64,000 bases of DNA, taken from positions 1 to 64,000 of the forward strand of contig NZ_JANYGG010000067.1 in assembly GCF_025362505.1 (NCBI RefSeq). Reading direction: 5' to 3'. A program made the translations under genes and the position numbers. Numbering within the stretch: position 1 is the stretch's first letter; each line of letters opens with the position of its first letter. The stretch is from Sphingomonas sp. GTDB lineage: Bacteria > Pseudomonadota > Alphaproteobacteria > Sphingomonadales > Sphingomonadaceae. Under the pieces are notes generated by a model. That model had not been told where the DNA came from, made no database searches, and saw only the letters and a program-made list of their open reading frames with translations. Shown piece after piece: positions 17,358 to 26,887 of this stretch.

Positions 17358-18002
17358 TCAGAGGCCGGCTTCGACCGCCAGACGGATGAGGTCAGCTGTC
17401 GTATGCAGCCCCAGCCGATTGATGAGGATCGCGCGGTGCATCTTGACGGTCTTTTCGGCAAGGTCGAGTTCGGCCGCGATCTGCTTGTTGAGCAGGCCGT
17501 TGGCGACCAGCTTAAGCACCTGTCCTTGCCGCGGTGATAGTGCCTTCACCATTTCCGCGGCGCGGATTCGGCGCATGCTCGATGGCGCTGATGCAGCGGA
17601 GTCGATTTCGACCTGCGACCCCAGAAAATACAACAGTGCGTCATGCTCGTCGTAAATCGGCGCGACGAGGACCGCGTTTCGGAACGGTTGGCCGTTGCGC
17701 TTGTAGTTGAGGATCTCGACGAGCACCGGCCGATGTTCGCGCACCCCCCGACGGATTTCCTCCGTGAGCCACGGCTCTGTCGCCGGCCCCGACAGGAAGC
17801 GGCAGTTCCGCCCAACCACTTCCTCGGTCGAATAACCCGTCAGTTCGCAAAACGCGGCATTGCACGCGACGATCGGATTGTCCGGCAACCTTGGATTGCT
17901 GATCACCGATGGAATCGGGCTGTCGGTCACGAGGCGGACGTGGCGATTGTTAGCGCCAAACAGATCAACTGGTGGAACCATGTCAGCGGTGTGTCCGGCC
18001 AT
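17358..18002 (-). CDS. LOV-HTH blue-light photoreceptor transcription factor (EL222-like)
   Basis: A 214-residue protein with an N-terminal LOV (flavin-binding PAS) domain (about 22-135) and a C-terminal LuxR-type helix-turn-helix (about 153-214, [20 protein letters not shown]). The photochemical site is intact: GRNCRFLSG with adduct Cys67, Asn99 in [10 protein letters not shown], Asn109 and Gln130 in FLGSQ. The usual Gln after NCRFL is Ser here. The layout and size match Erythrobacter EL222, where blue light frees the HTH to dimerise and bind DNA. Targets are not evident; the nearest genes are fasciclin (convergent) and thiG (upstream, same strand). Confidence 0.92.
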   Translation of the reverse strand: MAGHTADMVPPVDLFGANNRHVRLVTDSPIPSVISNPRLPDNPIVACNAAFCELTGYSTEEVVGRNCRFLSGPATEPWLTEEIRRGVREHRPVLVEILNYKRNGQPFRNAVLVAPIYDEHDALLYFLGSQVEIDSAASAPSSMRRIRAAEMVKALSPRQGQVLKLVANGLLNKQIAAELDLAEKTVKMHRAILINRLGLHTTADLIRLAVEAGL

Positions 18003-18091
18003 TCTTCTCCATCATTCCGATGTTAGCATGCTCTGGCACCCGATTTAAGGCCGTCGCTACCGATTACGGGACGCGAGGACACCGCTCGCCG

Positions 18092-18883
18092 TTAGATGAG
18101 CCCTGCCAGCGGGCTCGACGGATCCGCGTAACGCCGCTTTGCCATCCGCCCCGCGCGATAGGCCAGTCGCCCCGCCGCGACCGCGTGGCGCATCGCGTGG
18201 GCCATCAGCACCGGCTCCTTCGCCTCGGCGATGGCGGTGTTCATGAGGACCCCATCACAGCCAAGCTCCATCGCCGCCGCGGCGTCGCTCGCGGTGCCGA
18301 CGCCGGCGTCGACCAGCACCGGGACCCGCGACTGTTCGACGATCAGCCGGATCGTGACCGGGTTCTGTACCCCGAGCCCCGAGCCGATCGGTGCGCCGAG
18401 CGGCATCACCGCGACCGCCCCGGCATTCTCGCAGCGCTTCGTCATGATCGGGTCGTCGGTGCAATAGACCATCACCTCGAACCCTTCCTTCGCGAGAAGC
18501 TCGGTCGCGCGGATGGTTTCGATCATGTCGGGATAGAGCGTCTTGGCCTCGGCCAGCACCTCCAGCTTGACGAGGTTCCACCCGCCCGCCTCGCGCGCCA
18601 GCCGCAAAGTCCGCATCGCCTCTTCGGCGGTGAAGCAACCCGCGGTATTGGGCAGATAGACGATCTTGGTCGGGTCGATAAAATCGCTCAGCCGCGGCGC
18701 GTTCGGATCGGTCACATTGACCCGCCGAACGGCGACCGTGACGATCTCGGCCCCCGACGCCTCGACCGCTGCGGCATTCTCCTCGAAACTCTTGTACTTG
18801 CCGGTGCCGACGATCAGCCGCGACGAGAAGGTGCGGCCAGCGACGGTCCATGTGTCGGCAGGGATACTCGGGTGCGCGTTCAT
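18092..18883 (-). CDS. thiG: Thiazole synthase
   Basis: Forms the thiazole phosphate of thiamine from deoxyxylulose phosphate, a glycine imine and ThiS thiocarboxylate. The 263-residue protein has the ThiG core: [41 protein letters not shown] and [20 protein letters not shown] 18883 is chosen because GGAGGTGG precedes it inside the end of thiS and because the conserved TFSSRLI follows. It is one base downstream of thiS, so synthesis is likely coupled. Confidence 0.95.
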   Translation of the reverse strand: MNAHPSIPADTWTVAGRTFSSRLIVGTGKYKSFEENAAAVEASGAEIVTVAVRRVNVTDPNAPRLSDFIDPTKIVYLPNTAGCFTAEEAMRTLRLAREAGGWNLVKLEVLAEAKTLYPDMIETIRATELLAKEGFEVMVYCTDDPIMTKRCENAGAVAVMPLGAPIGSGLGVQNPVTIRLIVEQSRVPVLVDAGVGTASDAAAAMELGCDGVLMNTAIAEAKEPVLMAHAMRHAVAAGRLAYRAGRMAKRRYADPSSPLAGLI

Positions 18884-18884
18884 C

Positions 18885-19103
18885 TCAACCACCTCCGACG
18901 AAATGGACGATCTCGTAATCGTCGCCATCCTCGACACGGAGCGTCCCGAATGTGGACCGCGGCACGATCTCGAGATTGCGCTCAACCGCGACGCGCAATG
19001 GGTCGAGCCCGATCGAGTTGACCAGCTCGGCCAGCGTCATCCCCTCGGGCACGCGTCGATGCTCGCCGTTGATGCGGAGCGACAGGGTGGAATCGATCGT
19101 CAT
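18885..19103 (-). CDS. thiS: Sulfur carrier protein ThiS
   Basis: A 72-residue ubiquitin-like sulfur carrier ending in Gly-Gly (FVGGG), which is needed for thiocarboxylate formation. [10 protein letters not shown] and [13 protein letters not shown] are typical. The ATG 19103 gives the normal ThiS length; a longer frame from 19628 is an artefact running through aroQ on the other strand. No TPP riboswitch was seen in the 57-base gap to divergent aroQ. Confidence 0.92.
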   Translation of the reverse strand: MTIDSTLSLRINGEHRRVPEGMTLAELVNSIGLDPLRVAVERNLEIVPRSTFGTLRVEDGDDYEIVHFVGGG

Positions 19104-19160
19104 TGACTTGGGCGAGATAGGTGGCGCAGTCCCGACGCGCAACTGACGATCGGCGGGGCG

Positions 19161-19595
19161 ATGAGCGATACTATCTTCGTGGTGAACGGACCCAACCTCA
19201 ACCTGCTGGGGTCGCGCGAACCCGACATCTATGGCCGCGACACGCTCGACGACATCGGCGCGATGCTGACCGCGCAGGGCGAGCGGCTCGGCTTGACCGT
19301 CGATATGCGCCAGTCGAACCATGAAGGACAGCTGATCGACTGGCTGCACGAGGCGCAGGCGGTGGGGGCGAAGGCGGTGATCCTCAACCCGGGTGGCTTC
19401 ACCCACACTTCGGTCGCGCTGCGCGACGCGGTCGCCAGCATCACGGTGCCGGTGATCGAGGTGCATCTGTCGAACCCCGAGGCGCGCGAGGACTTTCGTC
19501 ACAAGAGTTTCGTCGGCGCGGTGTGCAAGGGTTCGATCCGCGGCTTTGGGGCGATGAGCTATACGCTCGCACTGGACGCGACAGCGCGGCTCTGA
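19161..19595 (+). CDS. aroQ: 3-dehydroquinate dehydratase, type II
   Basis: Third step of the shikimate pathway. The 144-residue protein has the type II landmarks [26 protein letters not shown] (catalytic region), [20 protein letters not shown] and REDFRHKSF. The last has Phe where many members have Tyr. It leads the rightward aroQ-accB-accC group, a common alphaproteobacterial order, with a 35-base gap to accB. Confidence 0.95.
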   Translation: MSDTIFVVNGPNLNLLGSREPDIYGRDTLDDIGAMLTAQGERLGLTVDMRQSNHEGQLIDWLHEAQAVGAKAVILNPGGFTHTSVALRDAVASITVPVIEVHLSNPEAREDFRHKSFVGAVCKGSIRGFGAMSYTLALDATARL

Positions 19596-19630
19596 CAGGG
19601 GAGCCGACTGATTACCGTAGGGACACATTG

Positions 19631-20134
19631 ATGGCCGATGACAAGGCGAAGCCCGCCGATGGCGGGATGACGAAGCCCGCCGAGAGTAGCATGCGGATTG
19701 ACGCGAAGCTCGTGCGCGAGCTCGCCGAACTGCTCACCGCCAACGAGCTGACCGAGATCGAGGTCGAGGACGGCAACCGCAAGATCAGGGTGCGGCGCGA
19801 GGCAGCGCCGGTGCATGTCGCGCACCATTCGCCGGCCCCGTTGTTCGCTCCGGGGGCGGCGGCACCGGCCGCGGCCGCCGACGCCCCCGCTGCCGCTCCG
19901 GTCGACGCGGTCAAGTCGCCGATGGTCGGCACCGTCTTCCTCTCGGCCGAGCCGGGCGGCAAAGTGTTCGTGGCGCCGGGCGATGCGGTCAAGGCGGGCG
20001 ATACACTGATGATCATCGAGGCGATGAAGGTGATGAACCCGATCCTCGCCCCCAAGGCCGGCACTGTTCGCCAATTGCTCGTCGCCGATGCCCAGCCGGT
20101 CGAATATGACCAGCCCCTGGTGGTGATTGACTAG
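19631..20134 (+). CDS. accB: Biotin carboxyl carrier protein of acetyl-CoA carboxylase
   Basis: Carries biotin between the carboxylase (AccC) and carboxyltransferase (AccAD) in fatty acid synthesis. The 167-residue protein has an N-terminal helical part, an Ala/Pro linker (about 70-92) and the biotinyl domain with EAMKVM (Lys133 is the biotin site) and thumb-like segment. The ATG 19631 avoids the overlap with aroQ. It ends one base before the accC start. Confidence 0.95.
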   Translation: MADDKAKPADGGMTKPAESSMRIDAKLVRELAELLTANELTEIEVEDGNRKIRVRREAAPVHVAHHSPAPLFAPGAAAPAAAADAPAAAPVDAVKSPMVGTVFLSAEPGGKVFVAPGDAVKAGDTLMIIEAMKVMNPILAPKAGTVRQLLVADAQPVEYDQPLVVID

Positions 20135-20135
20135 C

Positions 20136-21497
20136 ATGCCGATCACCAAGCTGCTCATCGCCAACCGCGGCGAGATCGCTCTCAGGATCCACCGCGCGTG
20201 CCACGAGATGGGCATCAAGACCGTCGCGGTCCACTCGACCGCCGACAGCGACGCGATGCACGTTCGCCTAGCCGACGAAACGGTATGCATCGGACCGCCG
20301 TCCGCAGCCGACAGCTATCTCAACATCCCCGCGATCATCTCGGCGGCCGAGATCACCCACGCTGACGCGATCCACCCCGGCTACGGCTTCCTGTCCGAGA
20401 ATGCCCAGTTCGCCGAGATCGTCGAAAGCCACGGGATCATCTGGGTCGGTCCCAAGCCCGAGCATATTCGCATCATGGGCGACAAGGTCGAGGCCAAGCG
20501 CACCGCCGCGAAGCTCGGACTGCCGCTCGTCCCCGGCTCACCGGGACCACTCAAAACCATCGCCGAAGCGAAGGAAATTGCGGCACAGGTCGGCTATCCA
20601 GTGCTCATCAAGGCCGCATCGGGCGGCGGCGGGCGCGGAATGAAGGTGGTGCCCGACGAGGACCAGCTCGAAAGCCTGATGAGCCAGGCCGCCTCGGAGG
20701 CCCGCGCCGCGTTCGGCGATGACACGGTCTACCTCGAGAAATATCTCGACGACCCGCGCCACATTGAATTCCAGGTGTTCGGCGACGGCAAGGGCAAGGC
20801 GATCCACCTCGGCGAGCGCGACTGCTCGATCCAGCGCCGCCACCAGAAAGTCCTGGAAGAAGCCCCCTCCCCGGTCATCTCGCCCGAGCAGCGCGAACGC
20901 ATGGGCGGGATCGTCGCCAAGGCGATGGCCGACATGCACTATCGCGGCGCCGGCACGATCGAGTTCCTCTACGAGCATGGCGAATTCTACTTCATCGAGA
21001 TGAACACCCGGCTCCAGGTCGAGCATCCGATCACCGAGATGATCAGCGGCATCGACCTCGTCCGCGAGCAGATAAGGGTGGCCCAGGGGGACGGCCTGTC
21101 GTGCACCCAGGACGAGATCATCCTCCACGGCCACGCGATCGAATGCCGCATCAACGCCGAGGATCCCGAGACCTTCGCCCCTTCACCGGGCCTCGTGAAG
21201 AATTTCGTCGCGCCCGGCGGAATGCACGTCCGCGTCGATAGCGGGCTTTATGCCGGCTACCGCGTGCCGCCTTACTATGACAGCATGATCGGCAAGCTGA
21301 TCGTCTATGGCTCGACCCGCGAACGCTGCATCATGCGGTTGAAACGCGCGCTGGAAGAGTTCGTCGTGGAGGGCATGAAGACGACCATCCCACTCCACGT
21401 CCGCATCGCCAACGACCCCGCCTTCCAGTCAGGCGACTACACCATCAAGTGGCTCGAACGCTGGCTCGAAGAGCAGCGTACCGGTCCGGCCGAGTAG
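20136..21497 (+). CDS. accC: Biotin carboxylase subunit of acetyl-CoA carboxylase
   Basis: ATP-dependent carboxylation of the biotin on AccB. The 453-residue protein begins [14 protein letters not shown], with the ATP-grasp loop [10 protein letters not shown], catalytic [11 protein letters not shown] and [14 protein letters not shown]. Length and motifs match the family. I chose ATG 20136 (MPITKLL) over the TTG at 20127. Confidence 0.97.
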   Translation: MPITKLLIANRGEIALRIHRACHEMGIKTVAVHSTADSDAMHVRLADETVCIGPPSAADSYLNIPAIISAAEITHADAIHPGYGFLSENAQFAEIVESHGIIWVGPKPEHIRIMGDKVEAKRTAAKLGLPLVPGSPGPLKTIAEAKEIAAQVGYPVLIKAASGGGGRGMKVVPDEDQLESLMSQAASEARAAFGDDTVYLEKYLDDPRHIEFQVFGDGKGKAIHLGERDCSIQRRHQKVLEEAPSPVISPEQRERMGGIVAKAMADMHYRGAGTIEFLYEHGEFYFIEMNTRLQVEHPITEMISGIDLVREQIRVAQGDGLSCTQDEIILHGHAIECRINAEDPETFAPSPGLVKNFVAPGGMHVRVDSGLYAGYRVPPYYDSMIGKLIVYGSTRERCIMRLKRALEEFVVEGMKTTIPLHVRIANDPAFQSGDYTIKWLERWLEEQRTGPAE

Positions 21498-21592
21498 CGC
21501 GTCAAAAACAGCATCGACATCCCCCGCCGCGCAACCTAGCCTCCGCCCCGAAGCGTGAGGCCGGGCGACACGGCTGGCGCGGGAGAGAGAAG

Positions 21593-22837
21593 ATGGCGAC
21601 CTTGGCGAGCCCGCGAAGTGCAGCCGGAACGGGCGCGGCGCTGACCGTTGCGCTCGCGCTGCTGGTGCTGCTCAATTACGTCGATCGTGGCGCGCTGGCG
21701 ATTGCCGCGCCGGGGCTCAAGACCGAGCTCGCGCTGACCGCTACCGGGTTCGGCATCGCGGTTTCCGCCTTTGCCTGGATCTACGCCCCCGCCCAGCTCG
21801 TCGTCGGCTGGCTGTCCGACCGCTTTTGCGTCTACCGCCTCGTCGCCGCCGGCCTCGCGCTGTGGGCGCTGGCGACCACGCTGACCAGCTTCGTGGGCGG
21901 GCTCGCCTCGCTCGTCGTGCTCCGACTCGCGCTCGGCATCGGCGAAGGGGTCGCCTTCCCCGCAGCATCGAAGATCATCGCCGCCAAGGTTTCCAGCGCG
22001 CACCGCGGCATCGCCAACAGCACCATCGCCTCCGCACTTTATTTCGGCCCCGCTCTGGGGATTTTTGCCGGCGGGCTGATCATGGTCCATCTTGGCTGGC
22101 GGGCGGTGTTCCTGATCTTCGGGCTGGCGACGTTTGTCTGGCTGGTGCCGTGGCTGCTGGTGTCTCGCCCCCACTGGCGCGAGCGCGGCACGTCTCACGA
22201 GATGGTTCCGCTGCGCCGCGTCGCGCGCGAGAAAGCGGTGTGGGCGATGGGCATCGGCCATTTCGCCAACACCTATGCGTTCTTCTTCCTGCTCGCCTGG
22301 TTGCCGCTGTTCCTGGTCAAGACGCGCGGGCTCGCGGTCGGCGACATGACCCGCCTGCTGACCACCGTCTATCTCGTCCAGGCGGTCTCGGCGCTGTTGC
22401 TCGGCTGGTTGTCCGATCGGCTGGTGGCACGCGGGGTCGATGAAGGCCGCCTGCGCAAGGGACTGATGGCCGCCGGACTCAGCCTGACGGGAATCGCGGT
22501 GCTTGGCGTCGGATTGGCGGGCGACACCGCCCACATCGCCTTCTGGCTGCTGTTCGCGGGGATCGCCGGCGGCCCGTGCGGATCGAACGTCTACGCCATT
22601 TCGCAGATGTTCGCGGGCCCGCGCGCGGCGGGAAGCTGGGTCGGGATCGTTAACGGCATCGGCAATTGCTCGGGGATCGTCGGGCCGATCCTGACCGGCC
22701 TGATCGTCGACGCGACCGGAAGCTATCTCAACGCCTTCTACATTGCCGGCGCGGTGTCGCTGCTCGGTGGGCTGTGGTGGGCGTTCGCGATCCCGGCGGT
22801 GCGGCCGATGGTGCTGGACGACGACGCGACCACTTGA
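21593..22837 (+). CDS. MFS transporter
   Basis: A 414-residue, 12-helix major facilitator transporter, probably of the anion:cation symporter-like group. The loop 2-3 motif GWLSDRF is present, and helix 4 has LGIGEGVAFPAASKI as in sugar acid and organic acid permeases. The ATG at 21593 has GGGAGAGAG in front; a longer frame from 21449 overlaps accC and lacks homology. The substrate is unknown. Confidence 0.82.
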   Translation: MATLASPRSAAGTGAALTVALALLVLLNYVDRGALAIAAPGLKTELALTATGFGIAVSAFAWIYAPAQLVVGWLSDRFCVYRLVAAGLALWALATTLTSFVGGLASLVVLRLALGIGEGVAFPAASKIIAAKVSSAHRGIANSTIASALYFGPALGIFAGGLIMVHLGWRAVFLIFGLATFVWLVPWLLVSRPHWRERGTSHEMVPLRRVAREKAVWAMGIGHFANTYAFFFLLAWLPLFLVKTRGLAVGDMTRLLTTVYLVQAVSALLLGWLSDRLVARGVDEGRLRKGLMAAGLSLTGIAVLGVGLAGDTAHIAFWLLFAGIAGGPCGSNVYAISQMFAGPRAAGSWVGIVNGIGNCSGIVGPILTGLIVDATGSYLNAFYIAGAVSLLGGLWWAFAIPAVRPMVLDDDATT

Positions 22838-22945
22838 ATCGGTGCGATATCGTGTGCTCCATTTCGGACCCGATCTACCCCGCTTTGGCCCGTTCTGAAC
22901 CCTCATTCCGTCGCAAAGGACATCGCCGGAGCGTAACTCCGCACG

Positions 22946-23368
22946 ATGTTCCTGTCACGGATCACCCCCTGGAGCCGATCCGCCGAGCAACCCTCGCTGG
23001 CCGGGTTCGACGCGGCGCGGCGCTACTTCGCGAGCCACTTCAGCCGCACCGATCCAGCCCGAGAGCGCCTGTTCGTCGCCTACCTCGACGCATCGGCGCG
23101 ATGCCTGCACTTGGCGCGCCACGATGGCGATGCGGCGGGGATCGACTGGCCGCTCCGCTCGATCCTCCTCGAAGGCGCGCGGCGCGGCTGTGCCGGCCTG
23201 ATCGTGGCGCACAACCACCCCAGCGGCGACCCTACCCCGAGCGCCGCCGACCGCACCGCCACTCGCCGCCTGGCGACTGCGGGCGATGCGATCGGCCTGA
23301 CGCTGGTCGATCACCTGCTCTTCGCCGGCGACGAATGCGCGAGTTTCCGCAGGATGGGGCTTCTGTAA
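22946..23368 (+). CDS. Short RadC-like JAB/MPN domain protein
   Basis: A 140-residue protein consisting only of the RadC JAB/MPN domain with the metal site pattern VAHNHPSGDPTPSAADRT (HxH...D) and the RadC tail LTLVDHLLFAG. Normal RadC (about 220 residues) also has an N-terminal helix-hairpin-helix part, which is missing, and the segment before the JAB core is unlike RadC. It may be a separate subfamily or a degraded copy. The start ATG lacks a strong ribosome site. Confidence 0.75.
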   Translation: MFLSRITPWSRSAEQPSLAGFDAARRYFASHFSRTDPARERLFVAYLDASARCLHLARHDGDAAGIDWPLRSILLEGARRGCAGLIVAHNHPSGDPTPSAADRTATRRLATAGDAIGLTLVDHLLFAGDECASFRRMGLL

Positions 23369-23516
23369 GAAGCACCTTTCGATCATCCCGTCAGGGGAAA
23401 GCAGAATCCGGCGGCCGAAGTAAACTGCCGCCCCCCTGAGCGGAAGGGGGATGAACCGCCAGCAAGCCGTTCATGGTGGGTGGCGGGCGCCAGCGAGCCA
23501 GTGCCCCAAGCAGCCC

Positions 23517-23978
23517 CTAACCCTTCTTCGCCGCCCCCAGCGACCGCTGGATCTCCTCGGTCATCTGGTTGTTCAGCTTGATCAGCCGGTGGACATTGTC
23601 GCTGATCTCGAGCAGCGCCTCGGCGTCCTTGTAGGTCTGCAGCGCCTGCTTGTCCGATGCCGTCGCGCCGACCTTCTGCCCGACCATGATGATCGACAGC
23701 AGCACCAGCTGCAGGAACGTCTGCGCGATCCACGAGATCAGCGGGCCAATCCCCGCGGCGATTGCCGCGGGCAGGCTGATCAGCGTCAGTCCGGTGAAGG
23801 CATAGGCGCACCACATCGTGCCCACGCCATTGGTGATGGTGAGCGCCAGCCGGCCGTTGAAGCCGTTGAGCTCGGCCATCGTCGTGTGCACCCCATGCGC
23901 CTTGTGACGCGCCAGCTGCGGGTGGGCGACATGGCCGCCAGGATGCTTGGCGACGGATTGATCATCGGTCTGAGACAT
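23517..23978 (-). CDS. Small two-helix membrane protein (DUF1003-like)
   Basis: A 153-residue protein with two hydrophobic segments (about residues 58-78 and 80-100) and a coiled-coil-like C-terminus. The run GVGTMWCAYAFTGLTLISLP and SWIAQTFLQLVLLSIIMVGQ match a widespread family of uncharacterised membrane proteins related to DUF1003. Function unknown. Confidence 0.7.
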   Translation of the reverse strand: MSQTDDQSVAKHPGGHVAHPQLARHKAHGVHTTMAELNGFNGRLALTITNGVGTMWCAYAFTGLTLISLPAAIAAGIGPLISWIAQTFLQLVLLSIIMVGQKVGATASDKQALQTYKDAEALLEISDNVHRLIKLNNQMTEEIQRSLGAAKKG

Positions 23979-24230
23979 CGGCTATTGCTCCGGTTGCGCG
24001 ACGTGCCGTTGTGCGTCCGGGATCGTGGCGAATGCAATGCCTTAAACACAGCCGGTAGACTGGCGCATCACGACTGATCTCTCCCGTTCGTCGAATGTCA
24101 GCGGCGGTTCAGCTTGGCATGGGTAGCGGGACGCAAAGATATGTTGTTACGGGGCTCACCACTGAGCATGTCGCTCCGTCATGCCCTTTCCTGCCGCCGC
24201 CACGGCGCTTAACCCGAGTTTCCCGGTTCC
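23979..24230. other. Gap between divergent membrane protein and TonB receptor genes
   Basis: About 252 bases between a leftward and a rightward start. No RNA gene, riboswitch box or clear promoter element was recognised. It should hold both promoters. Confidence 0.4.
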
Positions 24231-26447
24231 ATGACCCGTTCGACCCTGTTGTCCTGCGCCGCGCTGGCTGTTGCCCTGCTTCCTGCCACGCCCGTCTGGG
24301 CCGGCGACCTTGTGCCGCCGGTGGGCAATTCGCGAGATACTGGCGAGGTTGCGCCCGTTTCCGCGGTCGCATCCGCGACGCCGTCCGCGCCTGGCAGCAC
24401 GGGCGAGATCGTCGTGACCGGGCGGCGGCTCGATACGGCGCGCGATTCGATCGCGCCGGCGCTGGGCGCGAGCGACTATTCGTTCAGCCGCGCGACGCTC
24501 GACAAGCAGCCCGGCGGCGCCAACCTCAGCCTCGCCGCGACCTTGCTTCAGGCCCCCGGCGTGACCCAGGACAGTTATGGCGCGGTCCATGTCCGCAACG
24601 AGCACGGCAATCTCCAGTATCGCCTCAACGGGATCATCGTGCCTGAAAGTATCTCGGGCTTCGGGGCGACCTTCGACCAGCGCATCGCCAGCTCGATCGA
24701 CCTGCTCACCGGCACGCTGCCCGCGCAATATGGCTATCGCACGTCGGGGGTGATTAACCTCAAGACGCAGTCGGGGGCGTTCGCCAACGGCGGCGAAATC
24801 GGTGTCTATGGCGGCAGCCGCGGCACGATCCAGCCCAGCGCGAGCATCCATGGCTCCGAAGGCCACTTCAACTATTTCGCCAGCGGTTCCTACCTTCAGA
24901 ACGACATTGGGGTCGAGAACCCGACCGCGAGCAATAATGCGATCCACGATCAGACCAAGCAGTACCGGGGCTTCGTCTATCTGTCGGACATCCTCTCCGA
25001 AAGCAGCCGCATCTCGGCGTTCGGCGGTACTTCGATCGGCCGGTTTCAGATTCCCAACGTGCCTGGTCAGTCGCCTGCGTTCACGGTCAATGGCGTGTCC
25101 GATTTCGACAGCGCGAAGCTCGACCTCAACCAGCGCGAGGTCACGCACTATGGCGTGCTCGCCTATCAATATGCCGGCGAGAATCTGAATTTCCAGGTGG
25201 CGCCGTTCGTGCGCTATTCGCAGACACGCTTCACCCCCGATCCCAACAACGGCGACATCATCTTCAACGGCTTTGCCGATGCCGCCAGGCTGTCGAGCCT
25301 TGCCGCTGGGGTGCAGGCCGACGGATCGACCAAGGTCGGCGCCAGCCACACCGTCCGCTTCGGCCTGTTCTTCCAGAATGAGCGCACGCGCACGGCGGTG
25401 ACCTCGCGCGTGCTGCCGGTCGATGAGGACGGCAACCCATTAGTCGGCATGGCCCCCTTCTCGATCGCCGATCGCGGCGGGCGCAACGGCCAGCTGTACG
25501 GCGCCTATCTCCAGGACGAATGGTCGGTCACGCCCAAGCTGACGATCAACTATGGCGCCCGCTTCGACATCGTGCGCGCCTATACCCGCGAGCAGCAGCT
25601 TAGCCCGCGCGTCAACATGGTGTGGGTACCGACCAATGCCGTCACGCTCCACGCCGGCTATGCGCGCAACTTTACGCCGCCGCCGCAAGAACTGATCGGC
25701 GCGCCGACGCTGGCGCTGTTCAACGGCACGACCAAGGCCAGCGAGATCACGACCGCCGACCCGGTGCGCGCCGAACGCGAGCATTATTTCGACGCCGGGA
25801 TCGAGATCCACCCGGCGCGCGGGCTAAAGCTTGGACTCGACAGCTATTACAAGCTCAAGCGCAACCTGCTCGACGAGGGCCAGTTCGGCTCTGCGCTCGT
25901 CCTGTCGCCGTTCAATTACGCCAAGGGCTATGCATGGGGGATCGAGCTCAGCGGCAACTACACGCGCGGGCCGTTCGACGTTTATGCCAATGTCGCGCAC
26001 GGGCAAGAGAAAGGCAAGAACATCAATTCGAGCCAATATTTCTTTGCGCCCGACGAGCTCGCCAAAGTCAGCAACCGCTATATCTTCACCGACCACAGCC
26101 AAGACTGGACCGCGTCGGGCGGGGCCAGCGTGACGATCCGCAATGGCCCGGGAACGCTCGTGCCGACGGCCAGCTTCATCTACGGCAGCGGGCTGCGCAA
26201 GGACGATCCCAACCCGCTCACCGCCATCCCCAACGGCGGCAAGCTGCCGGCCTATTTCACGATGAACGTGGGAATCGCTCAGAACTTCACCGGGCCGGGG
26301 CCACTCAAGGGGATGACGCTGCGGGTCGATGTCGCGAACCTGTTCGACAAGTCCTATCTCATCCGCGACGGGTCTGGGGTCGGCGTCGGCGCCCCGCAAT
26401 ATGGCGCGCGGCGGGGCATCTTCGCGGGGCTTTCGAAGAAGTTCTAA
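24231..26447 (+). CDS. TonB-dependent receptor
   Basis: Outer-membrane gated barrel for import of large ligands. The 738-residue protein has a signal peptide (ending near AWAG), a TonB box-like EIVVTGRR (about 58-65), a plug domain with VTQDSYGAVHVRNEHGNLQY and LNGIIVP, a beta-barrel with NRYIFTDHSQDW and the C-terminal aromatic end ISKKF-type (LSKKF). It is related to proteins annotated as receptor with CarboxypepD-less plug; the ligand is not clear. No regulator is adjacent. Confidence 0.88.
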   Translation: MTRSTLLSCAALAVALLPATPVWAGDLVPPVGNSRDTGEVAPVSAVASATPSAPGSTGEIVVTGRRLDTARDSIAPALGASDYSFSRATLDKQPGGANLSLAATLLQAPGVTQDSYGAVHVRNEHGNLQYRLNGIIVPESISGFGATFDQRIASSIDLLTGTLPAQYGYRTSGVINLKTQSGAFANGGEIGVYGGSRGTIQPSASIHGSEGHFNYFASGSYLQNDIGVENPTASNNAIHDQTKQYRGFVYLSDILSESSRISAFGGTSIGRFQIPNVPGQSPAFTVNGVSDFDSAKLDLNQREVTHYGVLAYQYAGENLNFQVAPFVRYSQTRFTPDPNNGDIIFNGFADAARLSSLAAGVQADGSTKVGASHTVRFGLFFQNERTRTAVTSRVLPVDEDGNPLVGMAPFSIADRGGRNGQLYGAYLQDEWSVTPKLTINYGARFDIVRAYTREQQLSPRVNMVWVPTNAVTLHAGYARNFTPPPQELIGAPTLALFNGTTKASEITTADPVRAEREHYFDAGIEIHPARGLKLGLDSYYKLKRNLLDEGQFGSALVLSPFNYAKGYAWGIELSGNYTRGPFDVYANVAHGQEKGKNINSSQYFFAPDELAKVSNRYIFTDHSQDWTASGGASVTIRNGPGTLVPTASFIYGSGLRKDDPNPLTAIPNGGKLPAYFTMNVGIAQNFTGPGPLKGMTLRVDVANLFDKSYLIRDGSGVGVGAPQYGARRGIFAGLSKKF

Positions 26448-26887
26448 ACGGCCTTCAACACTTCCGCCGCGTGGCCCGGGACCTTGACCTTGCGCCACGC
26501 CTTGGCGACCTTGCCGTTGCGGATGAGGAAGGTGGCGCGCTCCATCCCCATATATTTGCGGCCGTACATCGACTTTTCGACCCAGGTGCCAAACGCCTCG
26601 CTCAAAGCGCCGTCGGCGTCGCTGGCGAGCGGGACCTTGAGGTCGTATTTGGCGATGAACTTATCATGTTTCTTCATCTCGTCGCGCGATACACCGACGA
26701 CCCGCGCGCCGGCCGTGGCGAAATCACCGGCGAGTTCGGTGAAATCCTGCGCTTCGCGGGTGCAGCCCGAGGTGTCGTCCTTCGGGTAGAAATAGAGCAC
26801 GGTCGCTCCCGGCGCTTCGAGATCGATGGTCGAGCCGTCGCTCAAGCGCAGCGTCGCCGCCGGAACCGCATCACCTTCGTCGATCAT
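26444..26887 (-). CDS. bcp: Thioredoxin-dependent peroxiredoxin, Bcp/PrxQ type
   Basis: Reduces peroxides using a peroxidatic cysteine. The 147-residue protein has YFYPKDDTSGCTREAQDF with Cys42 as the active residue. The position five residues later, Cys in the classic 2-Cys Bcp, is Gln, and no other cysteine exists in the protein, so it should work as a 1-Cys enzyme. It overlaps the end of the TonB receptor gene by four bases (convergent) and follows glnE by an ATGA overlap. Confidence 0.9.
   Translation of the reverse strand: MIDEGDAVPAATLRLSDGSTIDLEAPGATVLYFYPKDDTSGCTREAQDFTELAGDFATAGARVVGVSRDEMKKHDKFIAKYDLKVPLASDADGALSEAFGTWVEKSMYGRKYMGMERATFLIRNGKVAKAWRKVKVPGHAAEVLKAV

Noticed and set aside
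19104-19160. TPP riboswitch in front of thiS
   Set aside because: The gap is only 57 bases and shows no thi-box motif.
24060-24230. Cobalamin riboswitch before the TonB-dependent receptor
   Set aside because: CACCACTGAG at about 24158 only loosely recalls the B12 box; no supporting helices were seen.
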